From the NCBI GenBank assembly GCA_013289685.1, contig JABCZL010000003.1:248001-312000 (forward strand): a stretch of 64,000 nucleotides of DNA, written 5' to 3'. The stretch is from Acidobacteriota bacterium. GTDB lineage: Bacteria; Acidobacteriota; Terriglobia; Terriglobales; Acidobacteriaceae. This document shows, one piece after another, positions 34,046-43,827 of the stretch. Position 1 is the first letter of the stretch; each line of letters starts with the position of its first letter. The notes under the pieces were generated by a model. The model worked only from the letters and a program-made list of their open reading frames with translations. It did not search any database and had not been told where the DNA came from. The translations under genes and the position numbers were made by a program.

Positions 34046-35967
34046 TATTGGTTTGCACCTGTTGGGCTCGCACCGGCTTGGCTTGCACCGGCTGCTGCGG
34101 CTCCTGCAATTCCTGCGGCCCCGGCTGGCGCGGCTGCGGACGCTGCATCTGTGGCGCTCTGGGCTTCGCCTTTCAGCCAGGCAGTGCGGCGCGCCCGCTG
34201 CCCGGCGGTGACCTGGTCGAGGTCTCTGACTTCGTAGGAAATTTCCTGACGGCTGCCGATTTTCCATTTCAAGTCGCGCTCCGCTCCGCGGCGCGAGCGG
34301 ACCTTCACTGCGAGCGTGTCGCCGGGATTCAGCCGCGCCAACTCCTGACGAGATTCCTGACCGGCGGTCTTGCCTTGCAGTTCAACGATCGTGTCACCCG
34401 CCTGCAGGCCGGAATGTTCGGCGTCGCTGCCTGGAGTAACTGCCGCGACCGTCATGGGGCCATCGAAGTTGCGGGACGCGATGAAGCCCGCGTCGGGCAT
34501 GGTGTTGGTAATGGCCTGCACGCGCAAGCCAACCGGACGGAAGAAATCATCCCAGGAAATCTCTTCGGTTCCGGCCACATACTGCGCGAAGAAAGAAGTC
34601 AGGTCGGCGTGACTGACAGCTTCGGCGGCCTCGCGAACGCCTTCGGAATCGTTGAAGAAGCGGCCCTTCTTGGCGAAGTTCTCATTCATCCATTGCAGAA
34701 GTTCTCGGAGTGAAGCGTGCCCGTGGCTGACGTCGCGGACCGACAAGTCAAGAATTGTGCCCAGCAGTTCGCCTTTGTTGTAGTACGAGATGCTGCGCTC
34801 GGGACGGCGGTAGTAACCGTTGCCTTCGAGCCAGGCGTCGAGGCTGGATTCCTCGGCCGACTGCGTCAGATGCGCCGGACGGCGCTCGAGTTCCGTGATC
34901 TGCTGGCCGAGTCCGTTGAGGTATCGTTTTTCGTCGATCAGGCCGGCACGGAACTGAATGGTCTCTTCGGCGGTGCTGGTGACTCCTTCGCTGAACCACA
35001 GCGCGCGCGTGTAATTTTCCTTCGTGTAGTCCACCGGTTCGAGCGTTTGTGGCCGGATGCGCTTCACGTTCCACAGATGAAAGAATTCATGCGAGGTCAC
35101 GCTGGTCAGGGGATACAGCGATTGCTTCATGACGTCGGCATTCAGTTCGATGGCGGTGGAGTAGGCGTGTTCCATGCCGCCGCCAGCCTGGCCGTGCGGA
35201 AAGTGGTAGATGAACGTGTAGGTGTCGAAGGGGCGGTCGTTCATCCAACTGATGGCGGCGACGACGATTTTGTGCAGGGCGGAAACGATCTTTGCCATGT
35301 CGTAGTCGGCGGGGTCGGCGTCGACGATGACGCGGAAGTGGCCGCCGGATTCGTCGAAGTCGGACTCCTCAAAGTTGCCGATCTCGACGGGAGAGTCGAC
35401 GAGGCGGTCGTAATTTGTGGCTGTGAACTCGCCGCCCGCGGACAAGGTGAGCGGAGTGGCGATGTGCCATCCTTCAGGAATAAGGCTGAAACGCAGGCTG
35501 AGCGCGGCAGCGCGAGCGTCGACGGGGTACATCAGAATCTGCGCCAGATTCAGAAAGGCGTGATGAGGGTTCAGTTGCGCGCCGAACGGTCCGGGCGAAT
35601 CGACATAAATCTGATACTCCACAATCGCTCCGCCCTGTGCGCCCTCAATCCGCCAGCGGCTTGAGTTGAGTTCCTGCAGGACCAGAGGCTTGCCCGAGCG
35701 ATCCTTGGCGCGAATCCAGTTCACGTACTGGGCGAAATCGCGGACCTGATACAGAGCGTTCCACACGGGGAGTTGGAGTTCGCGCTGGGCCGCGCCTGCA
35801 GGCAGGATGATCTGCACGTTTACCAGATGCAGCTCAGGAGAAGACAACGAGACGGTGTACGCGACGGCAGCGACGGACTGCGCGGTCGATGTGGTCGATG
35901 CCGCGAGAATCACCGTACAAAGTGCTCGACGCAGAGATCGACATGCAACCCCAGGGAGAAAGTTCAT
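34045..35967 (-). CDS. M61 family metallopeptidase (glycyl aminopeptidase type) with PDZ domain
   Basis: 640 aa. N-terminal hydrophobic segment, then a beta-rich domain, then the zinc site HEFFHLWNVKRI with the downstream acidic FSEGVTSTAEE. The M61 fold is followed by a PDZ domain near 510-590 (PDAGFIASRNFDGPMTVAA; GLQAGDTIVELQGKTA). The C-terminus is Ala/Gly/Ser-rich (AAPAGAAGIAGAAAAGAS). Overlaps mpl upstream by 4 bp (ATGA) and plsC downstream. Likely periplasmic peptide turnover (inference). Confidence 0.87.
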   Translation of the reverse strand: MNFLPGVACRSLRRALCTVILAASTTSTAQSVAAVAYTVSLSSPELHLVNVQIILPAGAAQRELQLPVWNALYQVRDFAQYVNWIRAKDRSGKPLVLQELNSSRWRIEGAQGGAIVEYQIYVDSPGPFGAQLNPHHAFLNLAQILMYPVDARAAALSLRFSLIPEGWHIATPLTLSAGGEFTATNYDRLVDSPVEIGNFEESDFDESGGHFRVIVDADPADYDMAKIVSALHKIVVAAISWMNDRPFDTYTFIYHFPHGQAGGGMEHAYSTAIELNADVMKQSLYPLTSVTSHEFFHLWNVKRIRPQTLEPVDYTKENYTRALWFSEGVTSTAEETIQFRAGLIDEKRYLNGLGQQITELERRPAHLTQSAEESSLDAWLEGNGYYRRPERSISYYNKGELLGTILDLSVRDVSHGHASLRELLQWMNENFAKKGRFFNDSEGVREAAEAVSHADLTSFFAQYVAGTEEISWDDFFRPVGLRVQAITNTMPDAGFIASRNFDGPMTVAAVTPGSDAEHSGLQAGDTIVELQGKTAGQESRQELARLNPGDTLAVKVRSRRGAERDLKWKIGSRQEISYEVRDLDQVTAGQRARRTAWLKGEAQSATDAASAAAPAGAAGIAGAAAAGASQAGASPTGANQ

Positions 35968-37433
35968 CGCTTCCCTGCCAATTCTTGCAGGCGTGCGGGC
36001 AGCTTTTCATAAATTCCGCCGAAGCCGCCGTTGGAAAGAATCGCCACGACATCACCACTGCGCATCTCAGGAGCGGCGGTCTGCACAATTGCGTCAGCGT
36101 CGGCGAGAAGCCGCGCCCGGCGGCCGTTGCGCTCGATCTCGGCGGCGAGAGCAGGCAACTCGAGGCGCTCATTTTCCGGGACCGCTTCTAAGCGGAACAC
36201 GCCCGCCACGATTACTTCGTCGGCCTGCGCCAGGCTGTGGGCCAGGTCCGCTTGCAGGACGCGGCGGCGCAGTGTGTTGGAACGTGGCTCCAGGATTGCC
36301 CATAGTCGCGCGCCGGGATAACGCGCGCGCAGCGCTTTCAGCGTTCCCGCGATCGCGGTGGGATGATGCGCGAAATCGTCGATGATGGTAATGCCGTTCA
36401 CCTGCGCCTTTACTTCGAGGCGCCGCTTCACGCTCTTGAATGTCTTGAGCGCCGCCGCAATCGCCTCTTTCGGAATGCCGCAGGAAACCGCGAGCGCTGC
36501 GGCCGACGTGGCATTCCAAACGTTGTACTCACCGGCCAACGGAAATTCGAGATCGGCCCATGGCTGCCCGTCGTGCAAGACGCTCCAGGAGGTGCGCGCG
36601 GGTTCGAGGCGCAGGTTCGTGACTTTCCAGTTCGCCCGCGGCCCCGCGCCGTAGCGCTCTACGGGACAGAACGCTTTGGCCAGACATCGGTCGAGACTCG
36701 GACTGCCCGCGGCTTCGCCAGCGAAACCGTCGAAGGCTACGATTCGTCCGCGGCGTGGGATCAGGTTCACCAGCCGCTTGAATGCGGTCTCGACGGCATC
36801 GAGATCTTTGTAGATGTCGGCGTGATCGAACTCGACCGAGGTCAGAATCACAGAGTCGGGAAAGTAGTGCAGGAACTTCGGGCCCTTGTCAAAGAAGGCC
36901 GTGTCGTACTCGTCGCCTTCGAGGATGAAGTGCTTGCCTTCGCCCAGATGAAAGCTAGAACCGAAATTCTCGGCGATGCCGCCGATCAGGAACGACGGTT
37001 GCAGCCCAGCGAAATGAAAGATCCATGCCAGCATGGAAGTCGTCGTGGTCTTGCCGTGAGTTCCGGCGACGACCAGTACTTCCTTGCCGCGGAGAAATTC
37101 GTCGTGCAGTAATTGTGGCAGAGAGCAAAAAGGAATGCGCCGGTCGAGAAGGTGCTCCAGTTCAACGTTACCGCGCGACATGGCGTTGCCGACGACGACC
37201 AGGTCGGGACGCGGTTCGAGATTTTTCGCGTCGAAGGGCTGCGCCACGGGAATGCCCAACTCGCGCAGAAAGTCCGACATCGGGGGATAGGCCGCGGCGT
37301 CGGAACCAGTCACGTGAAAACCGCGCTGCTTCAGCATTCCGGCCAAGGAAGCCATGGCGGTGCCGCAGATGCCGATCAGGTGAATGTGCTTTTCTTCGCT
37401 CTGCTTGTTTTCGCTCTGCTTGTTTTCGCTCAT
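35964..37433 (-). CDS. mpl: UDP-MurNAc:tripeptide ligase Mpl
   Basis: 489 aa Mur-ligase fold. N-terminal HLIGICGTAMASLAGML, the ATP loop VVAGTHGKTTTTSMLAW, EGDEYDTAFFDKGPKF (typical of Mpl) and DDFAHHPTAI. Attaches the recycled L-Ala-gamma-D-Glu-meso-DAP tripeptide to UDP-MurNAc. Begins with a SENKQSENKQ repeat. Lies in an operon with ldcA (murein recycling) and dapF. Confidence 0.93.
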   Translation of the reverse strand: MSENKQSENKQSEEKHIHLIGICGTAMASLAGMLKQRGFHVTGSDAAAYPPMSDFLRELGIPVAQPFDAKNLEPRPDLVVVGNAMSRGNVELEHLLDRRIPFCSLPQLLHDEFLRGKEVLVVAGTHGKTTTTSMLAWIFHFAGLQPSFLIGGIAENFGSSFHLGEGKHFILEGDEYDTAFFDKGPKFLHYFPDSVILTSVEFDHADIYKDLDAVETAFKRLVNLIPRRGRIVAFDGFAGEAAGSPSLDRCLAKAFCPVERYGAGPRANWKVTNLRLEPARTSWSVLHDGQPWADLEFPLAGEYNVWNATSAAALAVSCGIPKEAIAAALKTFKSVKRRLEVKAQVNGITIIDDFAHHPTAIAGTLKALRARYPGARLWAILEPRSNTLRRRVLQADLAHSLAQADEVIVAGVFRLEAVPENERLELPALAAEIERNGRRARLLADADAIVQTAAPEMRSGDVVAILSNGGFGGIYEKLPARLQELAGKR

Positions 37434-37504
37434 CGAATGGGTAAATCAATTACCACGAAGGACACTAAGGTGCACGAAGGAAAACAATTAAAGACGCCTT
37501 CGTG

Positions 37505-38452
37505 CTACGGCCTCACCGCCGATTCCAATATTCTCAGGGCCACGCGCCCATCGCTTACCTGAAGTCTGGCCTGCACCCCGAACGGCAACGTAATGTTTCC
37601 CGAAGAAACATGGCCTGAGCGGACGCCGAAGGCGACGGGCACTCCCAGGTCCCCAACAACTCGGCGGACGACATCCTGCAGAGTGTAACCCTGATTTGCG
37701 GCTTGTACGCAGTCGACCATCTCGCCGAAAACGATGCCGCGTACTTCGTCGAAAAATCCAGCCAGCTTCAACTGCATTAACATGCGGTCGATCTGAAAGG
37801 GCTTGGCGGCGATGTCTTCCAGAAACAGGATTGTGCCGGCGGTCTCGATTTCATTGGGCGTGCTGAGCGAGGCGACCAGGATCGAAAGGCATCCACCGTA
37901 TAACGTGCCCTCGGCCAGGCCGTCGACCAATCCAGTGACTCCCGCGCCAAGAGGCACGTCCCACGCTGCCGCTTTCGAAACCGCCACTTGCCAGGATGTC
38001 AGGTCGACCCCGTTTTCGTGCGACCAATCTTTGGCGACCATTGGGCCGTGGAACGTGATGAGGTCTCCGGCATCGTGAAACCACGTCAGCAAAGTGGTGA
38101 TGTCGCTGTAGCCGACGAATATCTTAGGATGGGACTTGATCTTTTCGAAATCGAATTCCCGCAGCAGATAATTCGCGCCATAGCCGCCGCGTGCACAAAC
38201 AATGGCGCGCACGTCGTCGCGAGCGAACATCTCTTCCAACTCACGGGCTCTGCGATCGACCGAACCGGCGAAATAAAGGTCCTTCTCCAGAATCGAATCG
38301 AAATAGAACGGAATGTATCCGGCGCGCCGCAGCGCCTCGCAGCCTGCTTCCAAGTCAGCCCGTTTCACGTTGCTGGCGGGGGCGACAATGCCCACGGTAT
38401 CGCCGGGACGAAGAGCGGGTGGTTTCACGGGCTGAAAATTCGAGGAAGACAT
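37505..38452 (-). CDS. ldcA: LD-carboxypeptidase (S66 family)
   Basis: 315 aa. PGDTVGIVAPAS at the N-terminus, GARGGYGA-like ARGGYGANYLL, nucleophile serine in GYSDITTLL, FHGPMV, and a C-terminal domain. Removes the terminal D-Ala from murein tetrapeptides in the cytoplasm, making the tripeptide used by Mpl, the next gene. 71 bp separate the two, with a repeat relic between. Confidence 0.88.
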   Translation of the reverse strand: MSSSNFQPVKPPALRPGDTVGIVAPASNVKRADLEAGCEALRRAGYIPFYFDSILEKDLYFAGSVDRRARELEEMFARDDVRAIVCARGGYGANYLLREFDFEKIKSHPKIFVGYSDITTLLTWFHDAGDLITFHGPMVAKDWSHENGVDLTSWQVAVSKAAAWDVPLGAGVTGLVDGLAEGTLYGGCLSILVASLSTPNEIETAGTILFLEDIAAKPFQIDRMLMQLKLAGFFDEVRGIVFGEMVDCVQAANQGYTLQDVVRRVVGDLGVPVAFGVRSGHVSSGNITLPFGVQARLQVSDGRVALRILESAVRP

Positions 38453-38503
38453 GGATTTCAGAACTGCTATGAGCGATGAAGCGGATCAGCACGAGCCGGG
38501 GAC

Positions 38504-39304
38504 TCAACTCACCAGAAATTCTCCCCGGCACACCAGCCGCGCCGGACCGCGCAGAAAAACTTTATTCCCATTCGTGCGGACCGTCTGAATCCCGCCGGGT
38601 GCGTGGACCTTTACCGGCGAAACCGCCCGTCGCGTTGCCATCGCGGCGACTGCCAAGGCGCAGGAGCCGGTGCCGGACGACTGTGTTTCTCCGACGCCGC
38701 GTTCAAAAAAACGCGCTCTCAAATCGTACTTGCTGTCGACCGCGACGAGTTCCACGTTTACGCCTTGTTGAAAGTGCGGGTTGCGCTGGATTTCTGCAGC
38801 TTGCGCCTGCCAGTTGGTTTTGAACTCAGAAACGAAGGTGACAAAGTGCGGGTTGCCCATGGATACAGGAATGCCTCGCACTTCTCCGTTGGGCAGTTTG
38901 AGCGCGAGTTCGTCCTGGACGACGGCCTCGCCCATCTCGACTTCAAACTCATACTCGGAATCTCTGCGCGAGATCAGCTGGCAGATCTTCATCCCGGCGC
39001 CGGTCAAAATTGAAACCCGTTCTTTTCCCAACTGGGCGCAAACGTAAGCCGCTACGCAGCGCGTTCCATTGCCGGAAATCTCCGCCGCGGAGCCGTCGGC
39101 ATTGATCAAGCGGATTTCCACGTCGGCGGTAAAGTGTGGAACCATCCACTCCACTCCGTCGGCGCCAACACCGTCGTGGCGGTCACAGATGCACCGCGTA
39201 AACGCCGACACATCCTGCGGAGCCGACGCGCCGTCAATCAAAAGAAAATCGTTGCCGCAGGCGCTGGCCTTGACGAATGGAATGGTGCGGACGTCCGTGC
39301 TCAC
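38504..39304 (-). CDS. dapF: DapF-family protein with both catalytic cysteines replaced by serine
   Basis: 266 aa, DapF fold by full-length likeness to diaminopimelate epimerase: FVKASACGNDFLLIDG, the DGVGADG loop, NADGSAAEISGNGTRC, SMGNPHFVTFV and ERGVGETQSSGTGSC. In E. coli DapF the catalytic cysteines are Cys73 (QCGNGARC) and Cys217 (ACGSGACA). The aligned residues here are Ser77 and Ser210, both TCC codons. Start is GTG 39304, overlapping the MgtC stop. If Ser cannot replace Cys, this may not be an active LL-DAP epimerase. Confidence 0.8.
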   Translation of the reverse strand: MSTDVRTIPFVKASACGNDFLLIDGASAPQDVSAFTRCICDRHDGVGADGVEWMVPHFTADVEIRLINADGSAAEISGNGTRCVAAYVCAQLGKERVSILTGAGMKICQLISRRDSEYEFEVEMGEAVVQDELALKLPNGEVRGIPVSMGNPHFVTFVSEFKTNWQAQAAEIQRNPHFQQGVNVELVAVDSKYDLRARFFERGVGETQSSGTGSCALAVAAMATRRAVSPVKVHAPGGIQTVRTNGNKVFLRGPARLVCRGEFLVS

Positions 39305-40005
39305 TCGTGGTCCACCCGTCCGAGCGAGGTCACGCCGAGCAGCACGGTCGACGCTTTCAATTTCTGGAGTAATTGTTTCTGCTCGCGGTTGCAGCCTGAA
39401 ACGTCGAATTGCAGGCGGACGTGCTGGCCGGTGTTCGCGCTGACCGTGTTTTTCATCAATTGGTGGTAACTCTCCAGAATGCGGTTAACCTCGTTGCTGA
39501 TTTCTTCGACACTGGCGCCGGTGACTTCGTAGCTGGTCATCAGCAGCTTGAGATTAAATGTTTCTTCGAAGTGGCCGAGAAAAAAGAGTGCGAGCAACAC
39601 CAGTCCGGTGGCGAAGACGGCGGTCAGGTAAAGGCCGCCTCCCGCGGCCATTCCAACCGAGGCGACTACGAACAGCGTGGCCGCCGTGGTCAGGCCGGTG
39701 GTGAGGCCGCGGGTGTGTAGAATCGAACCCGCACCGATAAAGCCGATGCCCGGGATGATCTGAGCCGCAATCCGTGCGGAATCCGAGGGCACGCCTGCCA
39801 GCCGTTGAGAAAGTACGGTGAACATCGCGGCGCCGAAACAAATGAACATATTGGTACGGAGGCCGGCGGCGCGGTGTCTGAATTCGCGCTCCAGGCCGAT
39901 GAGACCGCCGAGAATCGCCGCCAATACCAGACGCGTGAGCGAACTGCCAACGACTCCACTCGCCATCTCCCGGCGCAGCAAATCGACGAAATGTTGCCAG
40001 TTCAT
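39301..40005 (-). CDS. MgtC/SapB family membrane protein
   Basis: 234 aa. Four to five N-terminal helices with MgtC signposts: AILGGLIGLEREFRHRAAGL, RTNMFICFGAAMFT, IIPGIGFIGAGSIL and GLTTAATLFVVASVGMAAGGG. The soluble ACT-like C-terminus covers residues 155-234. Role in the family: magnesium-linked adaptation and modulation of F-type ATPase. Overlaps the next gene by GTGA. Confidence 0.88.
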   Translation of the reverse strand: MNWQHFVDLLRREMASGVVGSSLTRLVLAAILGGLIGLEREFRHRAAGLRTNMFICFGAAMFTVLSQRLAGVPSDSARIAAQIIPGIGFIGAGSILHTRGLTTGLTTAATLFVVASVGMAAGGGLYLTAVFATGLVLLALFFLGHFEETFNLKLLMTSYEVTGASVEEISNEVNRILESYHQLMKNTVSANTGQHVRLQFDVSGCNREQKQLLQKLKASTVLLGVTSLGRVDHE

Positions 40006-40087
40006 GAGATTTCACGCTACCCGAAGCAGGCTTCCGATGGCCGGATTCTATCATCCGAAATGCCGGCTTCAGCGTTTACCTGCGTGA

Positions 40088-41788
40088 TTACCGCGCACGG
40101 TAAACGATGGCGCGCGCCTGCCCAGTAACGTGAATCTCGACAATTTCGGGAAGATGGCGGCCCTGCACCGCTTGCCACACGCTATCGCCTTCGAAAGCAA
40201 TCACGTAGTCGGCACTTCTCGCGGGATCGGCCAGAGCTTGCTCCCACAAACCATCGGGATCGGCGGGCTGTTTCCAGGTGCGGTGGTTGCCTTCGTTGAT
40301 AACGCGCCGAAGCGGAATCCCCGCCCGCTGCAACGCGCCTACATGGTCGCCCACGTACATGAGCAGGGTGGAATCCGACGGCAGCTTCTGCAGCCAGAGC
40401 GCGAGTTCCTTTTCGAATTGAGTGCGGGTGCGCATGTTGACCTGGGCTTCGATCAGAGAGACTGGCCCGGCGCGCCAGATGAAGGCATAACTTGCGATCA
40501 CAAACGCGAACAGTCCCAGCACGCACGCCAAACGCACGCGCGGCTTCCATCCTGCCGACCGCACGGCTAAATTCACGAGCATCGCCAGCGCTGCCGCGAA
40601 CGCTGGGAGCAGTTGCAATCCATAGCGAACGTTGTAGTGGGTGAACGGCCACCAGGCGGGGACGAAGATAGGAACGCCGCCGTATGCCACCGACAACGCG
40701 TAAAACGGCAAGGGGACCAGCAAGAAGAGTAGCGGCCACGCGCGCGTCGAGGATGATCCGGTAACTGTGGGCTGGGAGCGATAGTTCAGCGCACCAGTCG
40801 CCAGGCCCGCGACCGCGAGGAAAGCCCAGGCGCGCTGCATCCATTCGTTTTCGGCGACATTGGCCTCGGCCGATTTTAGAAAATACATTTCTGCCAGCAC
40901 AGGATTGCCGGTGCCCGGATGCGCCGGCTTGCCGCCGCCCGTCCGGCGTTCAATCGCCTTTGCGGAGTACGGCCCATTGGCGAATTCAAGCGGATTGCGA
41001 TAGACGATTCCGTTATAGGCAATCCAGAGCAACGGTGCCGCCGCCGCGATCAACACGAACTTCAGCGCTGCGGCGCGTGGGGTCCGGAATGCGGCGGCGG
41101 TCGGCGGAGCTGCCTTGCCGTCGACGATGCTACAGAATACGACTGCCGCTGCAATCGCCACAGCCAGGAACCATCCGTCATAGCGCGTGAGGCAGGCCGC
41201 CGCCACACACAGGCCGCATTTCGTAAGGGCCTTCGCGTCCCCGCGCACGAACTCGCTGAAATAAACAATCACCCAGAGGAAAAGCGCGAGATACAGCGCC
41301 TCCCCCATGGCGGTCGCCTGCATGTAGATCAGGTTCGGATTGGCCGCGAACACTAATGCCGCGGTCCACGCGGCGATTCGGGCGGCGCCGTCTGGCTCGA
41401 GGCTGCGGGAAAGTGCGCCTCGAACGTATGTATTGCGAAACAGCCGGAACATTCCGATCACGCCAAACACGAACGCCACCATGGAAGGAATCGAGCCGCC
41501 CACGCCTCGCCGCCACATTTCGTTGGAGATCAGGAAAGGAATCATCAGCAGGTGCGGCAGTGGCAGCCACACGGTTCCCAGTTGCAGCAGGCCGGGAGTT
41601 TTCGAATCGAAGACGCGGCGCGCGATGTTGATGTGGGCGATCGCGTCGCCATAGAGCAATACATCGCCGCGCTGGTAATAGGCGAGGAAAGAGATCACGG
41701 AAACGCAGGTCGCCAGCCAGGCCAGCAGCCGGGTCTCGGAATCCCAAGGGGAACTGGGCGGCGGCGCGTTCTTTATTTTCTTGGACAT
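40088..41788 (-). CDS. Multi-pass membrane glycosyltransferase-like protein (ArnT/PMT type)
   Basis: 566 aa with about ten to twelve hydrophobic helices. A periplasmic first loop carries acidic residues (YGDAIAHINIARRVFDS), as in lipid-linked-sugar GT-C transferases; the last 120 residues are soluble (LWLQKLPSDSTLLMYVGDHV). Family placement rests on topology and the first loop only. Sugar and acceptor are unknown. Separate transcript from the mgtC operon; 82 bp between. Confidence 0.65.
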   Translation of the reverse strand: MSKKIKNAPPPSSPWDSETRLLAWLATCVSVISFLAYYQRGDVLLYGDAIAHINIARRVFDSKTPGLLQLGTVWLPLPHLLMIPFLISNEMWRRGVGGSIPSMVAFVFGVIGMFRLFRNTYVRGALSRSLEPDGAARIAAWTAALVFAANPNLIYMQATAMGEALYLALFLWVIVYFSEFVRGDAKALTKCGLCVAAACLTRYDGWFLAVAIAAAVVFCSIVDGKAAPPTAAAFRTPRAAALKFVLIAAAAPLLWIAYNGIVYRNPLEFANGPYSAKAIERRTGGGKPAHPGTGNPVLAEMYFLKSAEANVAENEWMQRAWAFLAVAGLATGALNYRSQPTVTGSSSTRAWPLLFLLVPLPFYALSVAYGGVPIFVPAWWPFTHYNVRYGLQLLPAFAAALAMLVNLAVRSAGWKPRVRLACVLGLFAFVIASYAFIWRAGPVSLIEAQVNMRTRTQFEKELALWLQKLPSDSTLLMYVGDHVGALQRAGIPLRRVINEGNHRTWKQPADPDGLWEQALADPARSADYVIAFEGDSVWQAVQGRHLPEIVEIHVTGQARAIVYRAR

Positions 41789-41847
41789 CTGCGGCTGGGT
41801 AGAGAGTGTTTCACAAATGAAGGATTGCGCAAGTCAACCGGTTTGCC

Positions 41848-41906
41848 CCAGCGGCTAAAAGCCGGATAACTTTGCAGCCGTATGGCACGGCTGAAGCCGT
41901 GCCCCT
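41848..41906. repeat. Palindrome pair after the PfkB gene
   Basis: GCGGCTAAAAGCCG-type and GGCACGGCTGAAGCCGTGCC (41884-41903, near-perfect), same family as at about 1687 and 6207. The pair lies within the 161-bp space 41789-41949 between two minus-strand genes. Confidence 0.65.
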
Positions 41907-41949
41907 CCCAGAACAGCCCGTCGTGCCCGTCGAGTGGTTCCGGACCACC

Positions 41950-42873
41950 CTACTCGAGGTGCGTTAGTTCGCGAAAGATCTGAAAGCGCTCGTCAATCTC
42001 TTCCCGGGTCAGCGACTGCAGGCGCTCGGTACCGAAGCGCTCGACCGCGAACGATCCCATGACTCCGCCGTAGAACAGAGCGCGCTTCAGGACCTCGCGG
42101 CTCAGTTCCTCCTGAGACGCCAAGTAACCCATGAATCCGCCGGCGAAGGAATCGCCCGCGCCGGTGGGATCTTTCACCTCATCGATGGGCAGCGTGGGAG
42201 CGCGGAACGGATGACGCCCGATGCCGAACGCTCCCTCGCGAAAGAAAATTGTGGCGCCATATTCGCCGTGTTTGATAACCAGCGCTTGTGGACCCATGGC
42301 CAGCACTTTGTTCGCGGCCCGCGGCAGATTGGTTTCGTTGGCGAGCATCTTCGCCTCGGTGTCGTTTATGAGCAAGACATTTACCAGCTTCAGCGTTTCC
42401 TGGAGTTCCTTTAGCGCGCCTTTGATCCAATAATTCATGGTGTCGCAGCCGGTCAGGCGCACACGGCTCATCTTGCGCCGCACGTCGGCCTGCAGAGTCG
42501 GCTGGATATTGGCAAGGAAGAGAAACTCGGTGTCCTCGTATTCCTTCGGAATACGTGGCTGAAAAGTCTCGAATACGTTCAGGTCGGTAAAATTCGTTTT
42601 CGCTTCATTGAGGTTGTCGGTATAGGAACCGCCCCAGCGGAACGTCTTGCCTTTGGCGCGTTCGAGGCCGCGGGTATCGATGCCGTGCTGGTGGAAGACC
42701 TGTTCCTGCTCGGCGCCAAAGTCTTCGCCGACCACCGCTACGACCCGCACTTTTGTGAAATAACTGGCCGCCAGCGCGAAATAGGTGGCCGCGCCACCCA
42801 GAATGTTTTGCATGCTGCCCGAAGGCGACGTGACGTCATCGAACGCGACCGAACCGACTACAAGAATGCTCAT
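41950..42873 (-). CDS. PfkB family carbohydrate/nucleoside kinase
   Basis: 307 aa from ATG 42873 (MSILVVGSVAFDDV); the frame extends 11 codons further upstream without family likeness. N-terminal GGAATYFALAASYF, then the anionic-hole/ATP motif DPTGAGDSFAGGFMGY with catalytic Asp in GAGD. Substrate not clear. Its position 72 bp after mtnP hints at methylthioadenosine or nucleoside salvage; that is inference. Confidence 0.85.
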   Translation of the reverse strand: MSILVVGSVAFDDVTSPSGSMQNILGGAATYFALAASYFTKVRVVAVVGEDFGAEQEQVFHQHGIDTRGLERAKGKTFRWGGSYTDNLNEAKTNFTDLNVFETFQPRIPKEYEDTEFLFLANIQPTLQADVRRKMSRVRLTGCDTMNYWIKGALKELQETLKLVNVLLINDTEAKMLANETNLPRAANKVLAMGPQALVIKHGEYGATIFFREGAFGIGRHPFRAPTLPIDEVKDPTGAGDSFAGGFMGYLASQEELSREVLKRALFYGGVMGSFAVERFGTERLQSLTREEIDERFQIFRELTHLE

Positions 42874-42945
42874 TGTGGATCTTGTTCCTTTTCCAGTTAA
42901 AGGCATCGACCACGAAAGACACGGAGGTTCACGAAGGAAAAACTC

Positions 42946-43827
42946 TTACTTGGATTTTGCCTTCGCATGAAGGTATTTGCCGAGGATCAGTTTTAGTTTC
43001 TTCTTGGTTGCCGGGGGAATCAGTTTTTGATCTGTCAGGATCGCATGGGCCAGTGCCGAGGCGCATTTGCACGAGCGTTCATGCGGCATCGCGGCTACCG
43101 TGGCGCGGACAACTTTCGCGGCGTTGTCCGCGTTCTTGAGGAGCACGGCAACGATTTGATCGACCGTCACCGAATCGTGATGCGGATGCCAGCAGTCGTA
43201 GTCGGTCACCATGGCGACCGTGACATAACAAAGTTCCGCCTCGCGCGCCAGCTTGGCTTCCTGCAGGTTGGTCATGCCGATCACATCCATCCCCAGGCCG
43301 CGATAGACGTTCGATTCCGCCTTGGTGGAAAACTGCGGGCCCTCCATGCACAGGTAGGTTCCGCCCCGCTTGCCGACTACGCCTACTTTTTGGCACGCGG
43401 ACTCGACCACACCGGCGAGTTCCCCGCAGACGGGATCGGCGAAGGCGATGTGTGCCACCACGCCGCCGCCGAAAAACGTATCCACGCGATGGCGAGTGCG
43501 ATCGAAGAATTGATCGGGGATGACGAAGTCCAGCGGCTTGTGTTCTTCTTTCAGCGATCCGACCGCGGAGATCGAGACGATGCGCTCAACCCCAAGCTGC
43601 TTGAACCCGTGAATGTTGGCGCGGAAATTCAGTTCGCTGGGCAGGATGCGATGGCCGCGGCCATGCCGCGCCAGAAATGCGACTTTGCGTCCCTCGAGCA
43701 TGCCGCACACGTAGGCGTCGGAAGGCGCGCCGAACGGCGTCGTCAGCCGCACTTCTTTCACCCGGCTCAGCCCGGGCATCGAGTAGAGCCCGCTGCCGCC
43801 GATAATTCCGATTTCCGCCTGTGCCAA
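42946..43827 (-). CDS. mtnP: S-methyl-5'-thioadenosine phosphorylase
   Basis: 293 aa. Family signposts: [45 protein letters not shown], and the substrate loop [20 protein letters not shown], then [18 protein letters not shown]. Splits methylthioadenosine to adenine and methylthioribose-1-phosphate. Start is TTG 43827 with GGAGG five bases upstream; no in-frame ATG fits. The tail is Lys-rich ([17 protein letters not shown]). Confidence 0.9.
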   Translation of the reverse strand: MAQAEIGIIGGSGLYSMPGLSRVKEVRLTTPFGAPSDAYVCGMLEGRKVAFLARHGRGHRILPSELNFRANIHGFKQLGVERIVSISAVGSLKEEHKPLDFVIPDQFFDRTRHRVDTFFGGGVVAHIAFADPVCGELAGVVESACQKVGVVGKRGGTYLCMEGPQFSTKAESNVYRGLGMDVIGMTNLQEAKLAREAELCYVTVAMVTDYDCWHPHHDSVTVDQIVAVLLKNADNAAKVVRATVAAMPHERSCKCASALAHAILTDQKLIPPATKKKLKLILGKYLHAKAKSK

